Assembly (NCBI GenBank): GCA_003645605.1
Contig: QNAY01000065.1
Location: 1-6,980 of the forward strand
Reading direction: 5' to 3'
Length of the DNA: 6,980 bases
Origin: Thermodesulfobacteriota bacterium
GTDB taxonomy: Bacteria; Desulfobacterota; Dissulfuribacteria; Dissulfuribacterales; UBA3076
Of this stretch, positions 1 through 6,587 are shown one piece after another. Each line of letters opens with the position of its first letter. Position 1 is the stretch's first letter. A program made the translations under genes and the position numbers. Below the pieces are notes generated by a model. The model saw only the letters and a program-made list of their open reading frames with translations, made no database searches and had not been told where the DNA came from.

Positions 1-12
1 AACCCCTCTTTT

Positions 13-92
13 TGTCATTTCGACCGTAGGGAGAAATCTTTAATGCCTGTATTTTCAGTACGATAAGATTTCTCGCTTTGCTCGAAATGACA
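13..92. repeat. Imperfect inverted repeat, MITE/REP-like
   Basis: Two 27-base arms, 13-39 and 66-92, are inverted copies of each other with 23 of 27 positions matching. The four mismatches cluster in the middle of the arm, and a 26-base spacer (40-65) separates the arms. The outer part (TGTCATTTCGA) and the inner part (AGAAATCT) of the arm are perfectly conserved. From memory, arms of this style, a TGTCATTTCGA core followed by AGAAATCT, recur as dispersed intergenic repeats in several anaerobic bacterial lineages; that is recall, not a search. No coding sequence overlaps it and there is no transposase in the window, so if mobile it would be a non-autonomous element. It is not a good terminator, because no T-run follows the right arm on either strand. 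Confidence 0.75.
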
Positions 93-132
93 GTTTTGGT
101 TAGTTTTCGTTCAGACACTACATAGGCATATT

Positions 133-155
133 AATCAGTGAAATTTTCGCTGATT
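133..155. promoter_or_regulatory. 23-bp dyad, possible operator upstream of der
   Basis: The arms 133-143 and 145-155 are inverted copies around T144: ten perfect pairs and one T/G position (139 with 149). The near absence of a loop makes this look more like a protein-binding dyad than an RNA hairpin. Its right edge touches a TTGCAC that could be a -35 box for der (154-159), the position expected of an operator. No regulator is identified; this is inference from symmetry and position. Confidence 0.35.
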
Positions 156-183
156 GCACTATATTTATTGCACCACTTGTAAA
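154..183 (+). promoter_or_regulatory. der: Possible sigma-70-type promoter for der
   Basis: TTGCAC at 154-159 and TGTAAA at 178-183 are separated by 18 bases, a tolerable match to a -35/-10 pair. Transcription would begin near 190 and give a leader of about 90 bases. A second TTGCAC at 168-173 makes the assignment ambiguous. Weak, based only on box similarity. Confidence 0.22.
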
Positions 184-217
184 ATCGCCGCGTCTCTTGT
201 CCTCTTGGGAGATTTTC

Positions 218-240
218 GGTAATCGTTTCCAGAGATTGCC
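218..240 (+). other. Small leader hairpin upstream of der
   Basis: Bases 218-224 pair with 234-240 (seven pairs, one of them U-G) around a 9-base loop. It lies about 40 bases before the der start, within the leader predicted from the candidate promoter. It matches no riboswitch class I recognise and has no following T-run, so it is not a terminator. It may be chance. Confidence 0.25.
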
Positions 241-281
241 CGATAACTGCGTTTAAAAACATCTAACTTTACTACAATAAT

Positions 282-1682
282 ATGAATCTAAAGTTCAAAA
301 ACAAAAAAATAATACCAAAGGTCGCACTGATAGGACGCCCAAACGTGGGGAAATCTACACTTCTTAACCGGCTTACCCGAACAAGAGATGCACTGGTAGA
401 TTCGACTCCCGGGCTCACCAGAGACCGCCGCTATGCCGAGCTCAGATGGGAGGGTCTTACAATGCAACTTATAGATACGGGCGGCATGGACAGATCTCCC
501 GACCTGGACAGCATATCCCGAATTGTCCATGAGCAAAGCCTAAAGGCAGTAGAAGAATCTGACCTGCTTTTGATAGTTCTGGATGTTAAAGAAGGCCTCA
601 CTCCGGCAGACAGGGAAATTATCGACGCACTACGTCCATATAAGAAACCATATTTAGTAATAATAAACAAGGTGGATAATCCTTCTCGCGAGCTTAATCT
701 GGGTGAATTTTACGAATTAGGTGTGAATGAAGTCATTCCAGTCTCGGCTGAACACGGGAGGGGAATGAATGCTCTGATGACAAGAGTGGTTGATGTGCTC
801 AAGCACATGGACCTACCATTAGAAGACATTCCGGCATACCTCGAAGGTTTAACTCAGGAACTCAAGCAAGATGAGGAACAGCCAGTAAAAGTGGCGCTAA
901 TCGGCAGACCAAATACGGGAAAATCATCCTTGCTTAATAGACTGGCGGGAGAGCCTCGTATGATTGTTACCGATGTGCCGGGCACTACAAGAGATGCCAT
1001 AGACACATTTCTTCAGCGATCCGGCAGAAAAGACATTCTGCTTACTGATACGGCAGGCATAAGGCGAAAGGCCAGAGTCAGTGATAAGATAGAAAAATTC
1101 AGTATTATTAAGGCCATTAATGTTATTAAGGCCTGTGACATTGTCCTTATTGTAATGGATATTTCAGAAGGAATTACAGATCAGGATAAACGGCTGATCG
1201 GCTACACGGAAAGATATGGACGGGCATGTATTACCCTGTTCAACAAATGTGACCTTATCCGGCAAGACCAGTCATTAGTGAAATTAAGATCAGGGGAGCT
1301 GGAGCGGGCAAAGCGGTTTATTCCTTATTCTCCCCACCTAAACATCTCAGCACTCACAGGAAAGCGTGTCAACCGAATTTTACCCTTGATAGACGATGTC
1401 TATATTGATTTTAACACGTTAATTAATACAGGCAGCGTCAACAGTGTCCTACAAAAGGCATTAGCCAGAAGAACTCCTCCCATCTCCAAAGGACACCACT
1501 TGAAATTCTACTATACGACGCAGGTAGCAACGAAACCGCCGACTTTCCTCCTGTTTGCGAACTACCCTGACGTCATACCATCTCAATATAAACGATTTCT
1601 GGCAAACCAGTTTCGCGAGCAACTGGGCCTTAAGCAAACTCCTGTTCGAATACTTTTTCGAAAGAGAGAGAGGCGTGCTTAG
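282..1682 (+). CDS. der: Ribosome assembly GTPase Der (EngA)
   Basis: Der is an essential cytoplasmic GTPase with two consecutive G domains and a C-terminal KH-like domain; it binds the 50S subunit and assists late assembly. All parts are visible in the 466 residues. First G domain: P-loop GRPNVGKST (18-26), DTGG (65-68), NKVD (129-132). Second G domain: GRPNTGKSS (208-216), DTAG (256-259), NKCD (321-324), SALTG (356-360). The KH-like domain covers about 375-466 and ends in the typical basic tail. Length fits the family (about 430-490). A slightly long, lysine-rich N-terminus (about 12 residues before the first beta strand) precedes the usual start, but an in-frame stop at 264-266 leaves ATG 282 as the only good choice. 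No Shine-Dalgarno sequence is visible before it. It converges on ddl with a 26-bp gap. Confidence 0.97.
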   Translation: MNLKFKNKKIIPKVALIGRPNVGKSTLLNRLTRTRDALVDSTPGLTRDRRYAELRWEGLTMQLIDTGGMDRSPDLDSISRIVHEQSLKAVEESDLLLIVLDVKEGLTPADREIIDALRPYKKPYLVIINKVDNPSRELNLGEFYELGVNEVIPVSAEHGRGMNALMTRVVDVLKHMDLPLEDIPAYLEGLTQELKQDEEQPVKVALIGRPNTGKSSLLNRLAGEPRMIVTDVPGTTRDAIDTFLQRSGRKDILLTDTAGIRRKARVSDKIEKFSIIKAINVIKACDIVLIVMDISEGITDQDKRLIGYTERYGRACITLFNKCDLIRQDQSLVKLRSGELERAKRFIPYSPHLNISALTGKRVNRILPLIDDVYIDFNTLINTGSVNSVLQKALARRTPPISKGHHLKFYYTTQVATKPPTFLLFANYPDVIPSQYKRFLANQFREQLGLKQTPVRILFRKRERRA

Positions 1683-1708
1683 CCCTGCCATCCGCAACTT
1701 TAGGCACT

Positions 1709-2671
1709 TCAAACTTCAGCCCACCGTCCTTTTCCGGATAATGCCATATCAATAAGTTGATCAAGTAGTTTACTAAAGGAAATTCCCGCTGCATTCGCGG
1801 CTTGGGGGAAAAGGCTGGTCGGAGTCATCCCGGGAATTGTGTTGGTTTCCAAAACGAATATTTTACTGGTGTCTGTAAGGATCATATCTGTACGGCTGTA
1901 GGCCCGTAGCTGCAATGCTTTGTGAGCAGCAACGGCCATGGCCTGGGCTTTTTCAGATGCCTGCCTCGGTATATCTGCCGGGCAGATCTCCTTGGTAACC
2001 CCAGGTAAGTACTTTGCATCATAATCAAAGAATGAATAGCTCGAATCAGGGATGATCTCAACCACAGAAAGTGGTGAAAGCTCCTCAAGACCCAGGATTC
2101 CTACTGTAAGCTCCCGTCCCTGTGTGAATGATTCAATCAGGATTCTGTTATCCCATTGAAATGCTTCTTTTATGGCAGGACCAAGCTTGTTTTTATCCGT
2201 CACCTTTCTTATTCCCACGCTTGATCCTTGGGTGCAGGGTTTAACCATGAGTGGAATACCCAAGCGGTTTACGATTTGTTTTATGTCCACTTTATCGCTG
2301 CGAAAGATGTGAATCCATGGAGGAGTGAGTATACCGGCCTCCTGATAAATCACTTTGGCAATGTGTTTGTCCATGGCCAAGGCACTACCCAGGACTCCAG
2401 ATCCTTGATATGGTAAGTCAATGAGGTCCAAAAGACCCTGTATGGTCCCGTCTTCTCCATACCGGCCGTGAAGAAGTATGAAAGCAACATCTAGGTGTGG
2501 TGCGTCTCTGACAAGTCGGTCAAGATCCGTGGCTGGATCATAACGCGTGATATCGTAGCGGCCTGGATCAAGGGCCTTTTCTACCTCTCGTGCCCCTACA
2601 AGGGACACATTTCTTTCAGCAGAACGACCTCCACACAGGAGTGCCAGTTGTATTTTATTTTTTTCTGACAT
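1709..2671 (-). CDS. ddl: D-alanine--D-alanine ligase
   Basis: Ddl joins two D-alanines using ATP, supplying the dipeptide for peptidoglycan precursors; it is cytoplasmic and has an ATP-grasp fold. The 320-residue product shows GGRSAE with E19 (N-terminal substrate site), HGRYGEDGT (68-76), AMDK (99-102), the ATP-binding KP (144-145) and GSSVG (149-153), and the omega-loop FDYDAKY with Y217. It also has the metal ligands D262, E275 and N277 in LETNTIPGMT. A tyrosine at 217 is typical of true Ddl; VanA/VanB-type D-Ala-D-Lac ligases differ there. The frame stays open 39 codons upstream to an ATG at 2788, but family alignment favours the ATG at 2671, just before the first beta strand. Neither start has a good Shine-Dalgarno. 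The gene stands alone rather than in a mur/fts cluster and diverges from the radical SAM operon. Confidence 0.95.
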   Translation of the reverse strand: MSEKNKIQLALLCGGRSAERNVSLVGAREVEKALDPGRYDITRYDPATDLDRLVRDAPHLDVAFILLHGRYGEDGTIQGLLDLIDLPYQGSGVLGSALAMDKHIAKVIYQEAGILTPPWIHIFRSDKVDIKQIVNRLGIPLMVKPCTQGSSVGIRKVTDKNKLGPAIKEAFQWDNRILIESFTQGRELTVGILGLEELSPLSVVEIIPDSSYSFFDYDAKYLPGVTKEICPADIPRQASEKAQAMAVAAHKALQLRAYSRTDMILTDTSKIFVLETNTIPGMTPTSLFPQAANAAGISFSKLLDQLIDMALSGKGRWAEV

Positions 2672-2765
2672 ATTTGAATAGCTTGAAACGTATATGATTT
2701 TCCTTTTTTTGACAAGATATCCGAAATGATCAAGCAGGCCTTGGTACGCAGGATTTACTCCTGTT

Positions 2766-2810
2766 TGAGCCTTCTGGAAAAGGCTCATTTGAGAGTATTT
2801 GTTTACTCTC
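2766..2810. repeat. Two tandem perfect hairpins upstream of ddl
   Basis: Hairpin 1 pairs 2766-2773 with 2780-2787 (8 bp, 6-base loop). Hairpin 2 pairs 2791-2797 with 2804-2810 (7 bp, 6-base loop). Both are perfect and only three bases apart. Hairpin 1 is followed on the plus strand by only TTT, and no plus-strand gene ends nearby, so a terminator role is doubtful. If ddl is transcribed from beyond 2810, both would form in its leader, 95-140 bases before ATG 2671. Confidence 0.5.
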
Positions 2811-2839
2811 CGCTAGCTAAGAAGTATGAATGGTCATGC

Positions 2840-2867
2840 TTGACAGAGCCTCCGCTCAATATAAAGT
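2840..2867 (+). promoter_or_regulatory. Possible promoter for the radical SAM-rng-hisC operon
   Basis: A perfect -35 hexamer TTGACA (2840-2845) is followed after 16 bases by TAAAGT (2862-2867), a mediocre -10. An overlapping TATAAA (2860-2865) is a better hexamer but leaves only 14 bases of spacing. Transcription would begin near 2874 and place the long inverted repeat inside the leader. Confidence 0.25.
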
Positions 2868-2890
2868 AACTTGATAGTATAGGATTTCCC

Positions 2891-2956
2891 ATTTTTTGAC
2901 AGGATCAACAAGATAAATGGAAATCAGGCAAATCTTGTTCATCCTGTCAGAAAAAT
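2891..2956. repeat. Long inverted repeat just upstream of the radical SAM gene
   Basis: The core arms 2898-2914 and 2932-2948 are 17 bases long and differ only by a C-C mismatch (2906/2940), around a 17-base loop. After a one-base bulge (G2950) pairing extends through T2892-2897 and the A-run to 2955, with A2891/T2956 closing. The T-run lies before the left arm and the A-run after the right arm on both strands, the reverse of an intrinsic terminator. The GACAGGAT-AACAAGAT wording resembles dispersed spacer repeats I recall from several bacterial genomes (recall only). It ends 8 bases before the Shine-Dalgarno of the next gene, so if transcribed it could influence translation. Confidence 0.75.
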
Positions 2957-2980
2957 CCCTCCGCAGGTGGCTAATTTATT

Positions 2981-3919
2981 ATGAAATACTGCTTTGGTCC
3001 GGTACCTTCGAGGCGTTTAGGCTTGTCTCTTGGGGTAGATATTCTTCCTCCCAAGACCTGCAATCTGAATTGCGTCTATTGTGAATTAGGGGGTACCAAG
3101 AGATACACATGTGAAAGGAATGAATACATATCTGCCGAACTGATAAGGGCTGAGCTTGAAGAAGTCTTGTGTTCTGAAAAGACGGCCTTTGATGTGCTTA
3201 CTTTTACCGCATCGGGAGAACCTACACTCCATACAGGCCTTGGAGAATTTCTGGTCTTTGCCAAGGGGCATACAGATAAACCTGTTGCAGTCATTACCAA
3301 CTCCACTTTGCTCTCTGATTCGCAGGTGAGAGAGGAACTCTGTCATGCGGATATTTTATTGCCTTCTCTTGATTCTGTGGTGCTTGATTCTTTCAGAAGG
3401 ATCAATCGTCCTGCCAAGTGTGTGGATCTCAGGACCATTTTAGATGGCTTAATAAAATTACGAAAGGAGTTTAAGGGAAAGATCTGGCTGGAGATCCTTT
3501 TTGTCAGGGGGATTAATCATGGTACAGATGAAATCAGTGGTCTTAAAGAGGTCTTAAAGTCTATCCAGCCTGACAAGATTCAGCTTAATACTGTAGTTCG
3601 TCCTCCAGTTGAGACCTGGGCCAATCCTCTATCAAAAAGGCAGATGGAGGAATTGAAAGAACAACTGGGTGAAAAGGCCGAGGTCATAGTAGATTATAGA
3701 CATAGCATGGAGAAGGGGGTCCGGCCGATTATTGAGGCTGAGATATTGGATACTTTGCTCAGAAGGCCTCTCAGCATTGAAGACCTTCGGGATGTTCTGG
3801 GCATTGGAGCTGAATCTGTTCAGGAGGTACTTAATCGAATGTACAGCTTCGGTCTGATAAAGACTGAGGCATTCGACAACAAACTTTTTTATATTCCCGG
3901 TGATAGGGCCGGTGTTTAG
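2981..3919 (+). CDS. Radical SAM protein, NifB/TYW1-like, with C-terminal winged-helix-like tail
   Basis: The 312-residue product belongs to the radical SAM superfamily, which uses a 4Fe-4S cluster and S-adenosylmethionine to start radical reactions. The cluster motif CxxxCxxC is C27, C31 and C34 (CNLNCVYC). SGEPTL at 78-83 corresponds to the SAM-contacting GGEP motif, and ITNSTLL follows as the next core strand. The N-terminal FGPVPSRRLG signature is typical of a group of uncharacterised proteins usually annotated only as radical SAM or Fe-S oxidoreductase and related to COG0731. Residues about 250-308 (EAEILDTLLRRPLSIEDL...VLNRMYSFGLI) read like a small winged-helix domain. The substrate is unknown; I assign none. 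Start: ATG 2981 has AGGTGG at 2965-2970, 10 bases upstream. It is the first gene of a tight four-gene cluster, 18 bp before the RNase G gene. Confidence 0.88.
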   Translation: MKYCFGPVPSRRLGLSLGVDILPPKTCNLNCVYCELGGTKRYTCERNEYISAELIRAELEEVLCSEKTAFDVLTFTASGEPTLHTGLGEFLVFAKGHTDKPVAVITNSTLLSDSQVREELCHADILLPSLDSVVLDSFRRINRPAKCVDLRTILDGLIKLRKEFKGKIWLEILFVRGINHGTDEISGLKEVLKSIQPDKIQLNTVVRPPVETWANPLSKRQMEELKEQLGEKAEVIVDYRHSMEKGVRPIIEAEILDTLLRRPLSIEDLRDVLGIGAESVQEVLNRMYSFGLIKTEAFDNKLFYIPGDRAGV

Positions 3920-3937
3920 GAGTATACGAAAATTAAT

Positions 3938-5449
3938 ATGAAACCAAGGAAAAAATCAAGCAAATCCGGCAAATGCCAGATTGTAATCAACATGGAGGCG
4001 CCGGAGGAATGCCGGATAGGCCTTCTTGAGAATGGACGTCTTGAGGCCTTTGATATTGCGACATTCTCCCATACCCAGACCAGAGGCAACCTCTATAAAG
4101 GTCGAATAGTAAAGATAGAGCCAAGCCTCCAGGCGGCTTTTGTTGATATCGGCCTTCCCAGAAACGGCTATCTGCCCTTAGCTGATATACACCCTGAATA
4201 CTATGGATATGCTGAAAACAAAAAACGTATCCATGAATTTTTAAAAAAGGATCAGGATATTTTTGTACAGATAGTCAAGGAAGAGACCCATATCAAGGGA
4301 TCTGCGATAACAACCTATCTGTCAATCCCAGCGAGGTATCTGGTGTTGATGCCCGGTACCGCTCAAGTAGGTGTGTCCAGAAAAATTGAGGATGAGGAGG
4401 AACGTAAAAGGCTTAAGCAGATATTAAAGGCATGCAAGTTGCCGGAAGGTGTGGGACTTATTGTCCGAACAGTTGCTGAAGGCATTCCAAAAGTAGATAT
4501 ACAAAAGGATCTCAGGTATTTGGCACGACTCTGGAGCAATTTGAGAAAAAAGGTCCAGTCCGCTCAGGCCCCGGCCCTGATTTATAGAGACCGTGATCTG
4601 GTAAAACGATTTCTGAGGGATTATCTAACAAGTGATGTCGAGGAAATTTTGGTGGACCGGCAGGATGTCTATGATAATATAAAGGCATTTCTTCGCATCA
4701 TTGCCCCACGACAGGTAGCCACTGTACGTTTATACCAGGGCGACGTCCCCATTTTTTCACACTTCGATCTTGAGACTTTGATAGAGCAAGTATATCAGCC
4801 CAATGTTCGCATGCCTTCCGGAGCACATATTGTTATAGAGCCAACCGAGGCACTGGTGTCTATAGATGTAAATTCCGGGAAAAACGTTAGGGAAAAAAAT
4901 ATTGAGGAAACCGCGCTAAAGACCAATTTGGAGGCTGCGGAGGAGATAGCCAGACAACTGCGTCTCAGAGATCTCGGGGGAATAATAGTTATTGATTTCA
5001 TTGATATGCGTAACAGGGCCTACAGACAACAGGTGGAAAAGCGCATGAGGAACTGCCTCAAAAAGGACCGTGCCAGGACGGAAATTGCCAGAATTTCACG
5101 GTTCGGTGTTCTTGAACTGGTGCGCCAGAAAATCCGCTCTCCTGTGCAACTAGGCAGTTATTGCTCCTGTCCCCACTGTCATGGAAGGGGAGTGGTGATG
5201 TCTGTGGAGGCCCTTGCACTGGCGGACTTGAGAAGAATCAGTGCTCATCTGGCAGGTAGTCATGAAAAGAATTCCGGGCAGCTTGTGCTGGAGGCTCCGC
5301 CTCAGGTCGTCTCATACCTGCTTAACCGCAAGCGCTTAGAACTTTATAACCTTGAAAAAAATTTTGATGTTGAAATCAGGGTGGAAGTTAATCCGAATCT
5401 CGGGCTGGAAGAACACAAGCTGTATTCAAAAACTGCAGAAACAAGTTAA
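3938..5449 (+). CDS. rng: Ribonuclease G-type endoribonuclease (Rne/Rng family)
   Basis: Rne/Rng enzymes are metal-dependent single-strand endoribonucleases that process rRNA 5' ends and start mRNA decay in the cytoplasm. In the 503 residues an S1 RNA-binding domain begins around 48 (GNLYKGRIVKIEPSLQAAF), followed by the 5'-sensor/DNase I-like catalytic core. The catalytic aspartates are D310 (in DVNSG) and D353 (in VIDFIDM), spaced 43 apart as are D303 and D346 of E. coli RNase E. The zinc-link CPHC is C411 and C414, again at the E. coli spacing from the second aspartate (58). The protein stops about 90 residues after the zinc link and has no long disordered tail, so it is RNase G in architecture and lacks a degradosome scaffold. 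A lysine/serine-rich stretch of about 12 residues opens the protein. AGGAG (3918-3922) overlaps the previous stop but is rather far (15 bases) from ATG 3938. Confidence 0.95.
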   Translation: MKPRKKSSKSGKCQIVINMEAPEECRIGLLENGRLEAFDIATFSHTQTRGNLYKGRIVKIEPSLQAAFVDIGLPRNGYLPLADIHPEYYGYAENKKRIHEFLKKDQDIFVQIVKEETHIKGSAITTYLSIPARYLVLMPGTAQVGVSRKIEDEEERKRLKQILKACKLPEGVGLIVRTVAEGIPKVDIQKDLRYLARLWSNLRKKVQSAQAPALIYRDRDLVKRFLRDYLTSDVEEILVDRQDVYDNIKAFLRIIAPRQVATVRLYQGDVPIFSHFDLETLIEQVYQPNVRMPSGAHIVIEPTEALVSIDVNSGKNVREKNIEETALKTNLEAAEEIARQLRLRDLGGIIVIDFIDMRNRAYRQQVEKRMRNCLKKDRARTEIARISRFGVLELVRQKIRSPVQLGSYCSCPHCHGRGVVMSVEALALADLRRISAHLAGSHEKNSGQLVLEAPPQVVSYLLNRKRLELYNLEKNFDVEIRVEVNPNLGLEEHKLYSKTAETS

Positions 5450-5452
5450 GGA
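5448..5452 (+). promoter_or_regulatory. hisC: Shine-Dalgarno deciding the hisC start
   Basis: AAGGA at 5448-5452 overlaps the rng stop codon (5447-5449) and sits 7 bases before ATG 5460. The hisC frame is open 36 codons further upstream to an ATG at 5352, but that stretch lies inside rng and is not family-like. The site therefore favours 5460 and suggests translational coupling with rng. Confidence 0.7.
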
Positions 5453-5459
5453 TCATTAT

Positions 5460-6572
5460 ATGTTTAATAAGTCAAAGCCGTTATCTTTTGAATTCCCGGA
5501 ATATCTCACAAGCCTTGTTCCCTATCCACCAGGTAAGCCCCTTGAGGAACTCGAAAGGGAATATGGAGTAAAAAATCCTATCAAACTTGCCTCTAATGAA
5601 AATTTATTGGGGCCGTCTTCAAAGGCCCTGGAGGCCATAAGGAATGCAGCATCTTCACTGCACCGCTATCCTGACGGTAGTGGCTACTACCTCAAGGAAA
5701 AACTTGCCGGGTTGTTGGGAGTGTCTTCTGAGGAAATAGTGCTTGGCAACGGATCCAACGAGTTGATAGATTTTCTGATAAGGGTTTTCATTCGACCAGG
5801 GTATGAAGCCATAAGTAGTGATCCGAGCTTTTTGGTATATTGCAAGATGGTTCAGGCCGTGGGGGGAAGCAATGCAGTCATTCCCCTTTCAGGGTACCAT
5901 CACGACCTTAAAAACATATCACGGGCAGTTACACCGAAAACCCGCCTGATCTTTCTGGATAATCCCAACAACCCCACGGGCACAGTCATTCACAGGGCTG
6001 ACTTCGATGCATTTCTGAAAGATCTTCCAGATCATTTATTAGTAGTCCTGGATGAGGCCTACATGGAGTTTGTTAGGACTGAGCAGACTCCAAAGGCCGT
6101 GGAATATATGAAGCAGGATAGGAGGGTCATAGCCCTTCGGACCTTTTCAAAGGCTTACGGTCTGGCTGGACTCCGAGTAGGTTATGGAGTGATGGACAGA
6201 GATGTGGCCAAATATCTGGAGCGGGTCCGGCAGCCCTTTAATGTCAATACCATGGCCCAGATAGGGGCCCTCGCGGCCCTGGATGACCATCAACATCTTA
6301 AAAAGACCATTGATACCGTGTGGCAGGGCATGGATTTTCTCACGGAAAAACTTGAGGAGTTAGGATGCCGTGTAATGCCCAGTGAAACGAACTTTATTCT
6401 TATAGATATCGACAGGGATGCCAAAATGGTCTATGAAAAAATGCTCAGAGAGGGAATCATCGTACGGGCAATGACTGCATATGGTCTACCCAACTACATC
6501 CGGATTACTATTGGTCTCCCCGAAGAGAATTTACGGTGTATCAAGGCCCTGCAAAAAGTGCTGAAAAGCTGA
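5460..6572 (+). CDS. hisC: Histidinol-phosphate aminotransferase
   Basis: HisC transfers an amino group from glutamate to imidazole-acetol phosphate, giving histidinol phosphate in histidine synthesis; it is a cytoplasmic fold-type I PLP enzyme. The 370-residue product has LASNENLLGPS (43-53), RYPDG (69-73), GNGSNELID (96-104) for cofactor phosphate contact, DNPNNPTGT (167-175), LDEAY (197-201) with D198 and Y201, and the PLP lysine K231 in TFSKAYGLAGLRVGY with R239. A C-terminal arginine near 346 (NYIRITIG) fits the substrate carboxylate/phosphate site. Length matches the family (about 350-370). Some members of this subfamily also act on aromatic amino acids or replace TyrB, so specificity is not certain from sequence. 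It is not beside other his genes here; it follows rng by 10 bp and precedes DUF134 by 15 bp. Confidence 0.93.
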   Translation: MFNKSKPLSFEFPEYLTSLVPYPPGKPLEELEREYGVKNPIKLASNENLLGPSSKALEAIRNAASSLHRYPDGSGYYLKEKLAGLLGVSSEEIVLGNGSNELIDFLIRVFIRPGYEAISSDPSFLVYCKMVQAVGGSNAVIPLSGYHHDLKNISRAVTPKTRLIFLDNPNNPTGTVIHRADFDAFLKDLPDHLLVVLDEAYMEFVRTEQTPKAVEYMKQDRRVIALRTFSKAYGLAGLRVGYGVMDRDVAKYLERVRQPFNVNTMAQIGALAALDDHQHLKKTIDTVWQGMDFLTEKLEELGCRVMPSETNFILIDIDRDAKMVYEKMLREGIIVRAMTAYGLPNYIRITIGLPEENLRCIKALQKVLKS

Positions 6573-6587
6573 GTCGGAGGAAAAAAT

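Larger units (their letters stand above)
2672..2980. other. Divergent spacer between ddl and the radical SAM operon
   Basis: This 309-bp stretch must contain the start signals for ddl (leftward) and the four-gene cluster (rightward). It holds two neighbouring hairpins (2766-2787 and 2791-2810), a possible rightward promoter (2840-2867) and a long inverted repeat (2891-2956). The part nearest ddl is an open extension of the ddl frame with no family similarity that I recognise. For the leftward direction I see only a poor pair: TTGTCA, read on the minus strand at 2708-2713, and TATACG with 15 bases between. I do not support any separate gene here. Confidence 0.6.

Noticed and set aside
273..278. 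TACAAT just before der as a -10 box
   Set aside because: Transcription would begin at or inside the start codon and no matching -35 hexamer lies 16-18 bases upstream.
1..281. tRNA, riboswitch or small RNA gene before der
   Set aside because: No cloverleaf, T-loop consensus or known riboswitch core is visible; only short stems are present.
1645..1662. Repeated TTCGAA as a terminator hairpin near the end of der
   Set aside because: It lies inside the der coding region, the stem is only six pairs and no T-run follows on either strand.
1461..1712. Minus-strand open frame opposite the end of der
   Set aside because: It is antisense to the conserved KH-like domain of der and has no recognisable motif.
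1555..1755. Plus-strand open frame overlapping the end of der and of ddl
   Set aside because: It runs out of frame through der and antisense to ddl; the product has no family features and no good ribosome site.
2228..2416. Plus-strand open frame within ddl
   Set aside because: It is a shadow of the conserved ATP-grasp region of ddl on the other strand.
3076..3346. Overlapping minus-strand frames within the radical SAM gene
   Set aside because: Both lie antisense to the conserved cluster-binding region and show no motif or start signal.
4795..5001. Minus-strand frame within rng
   Set aside because: It is antisense to the catalytic DVNSG-to-DFIDM region of RNase G, whose conservation explains the open frame.
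5352..5459. Upstream extension of hisC to ATG 5352
   Set aside because: It lies inside the end of rng in another frame, gives 36 residues unlike the family, and has no ribosome site, whereas ATG 5460 has AAGGA at 7 bases and a typical HisC N-terminus.
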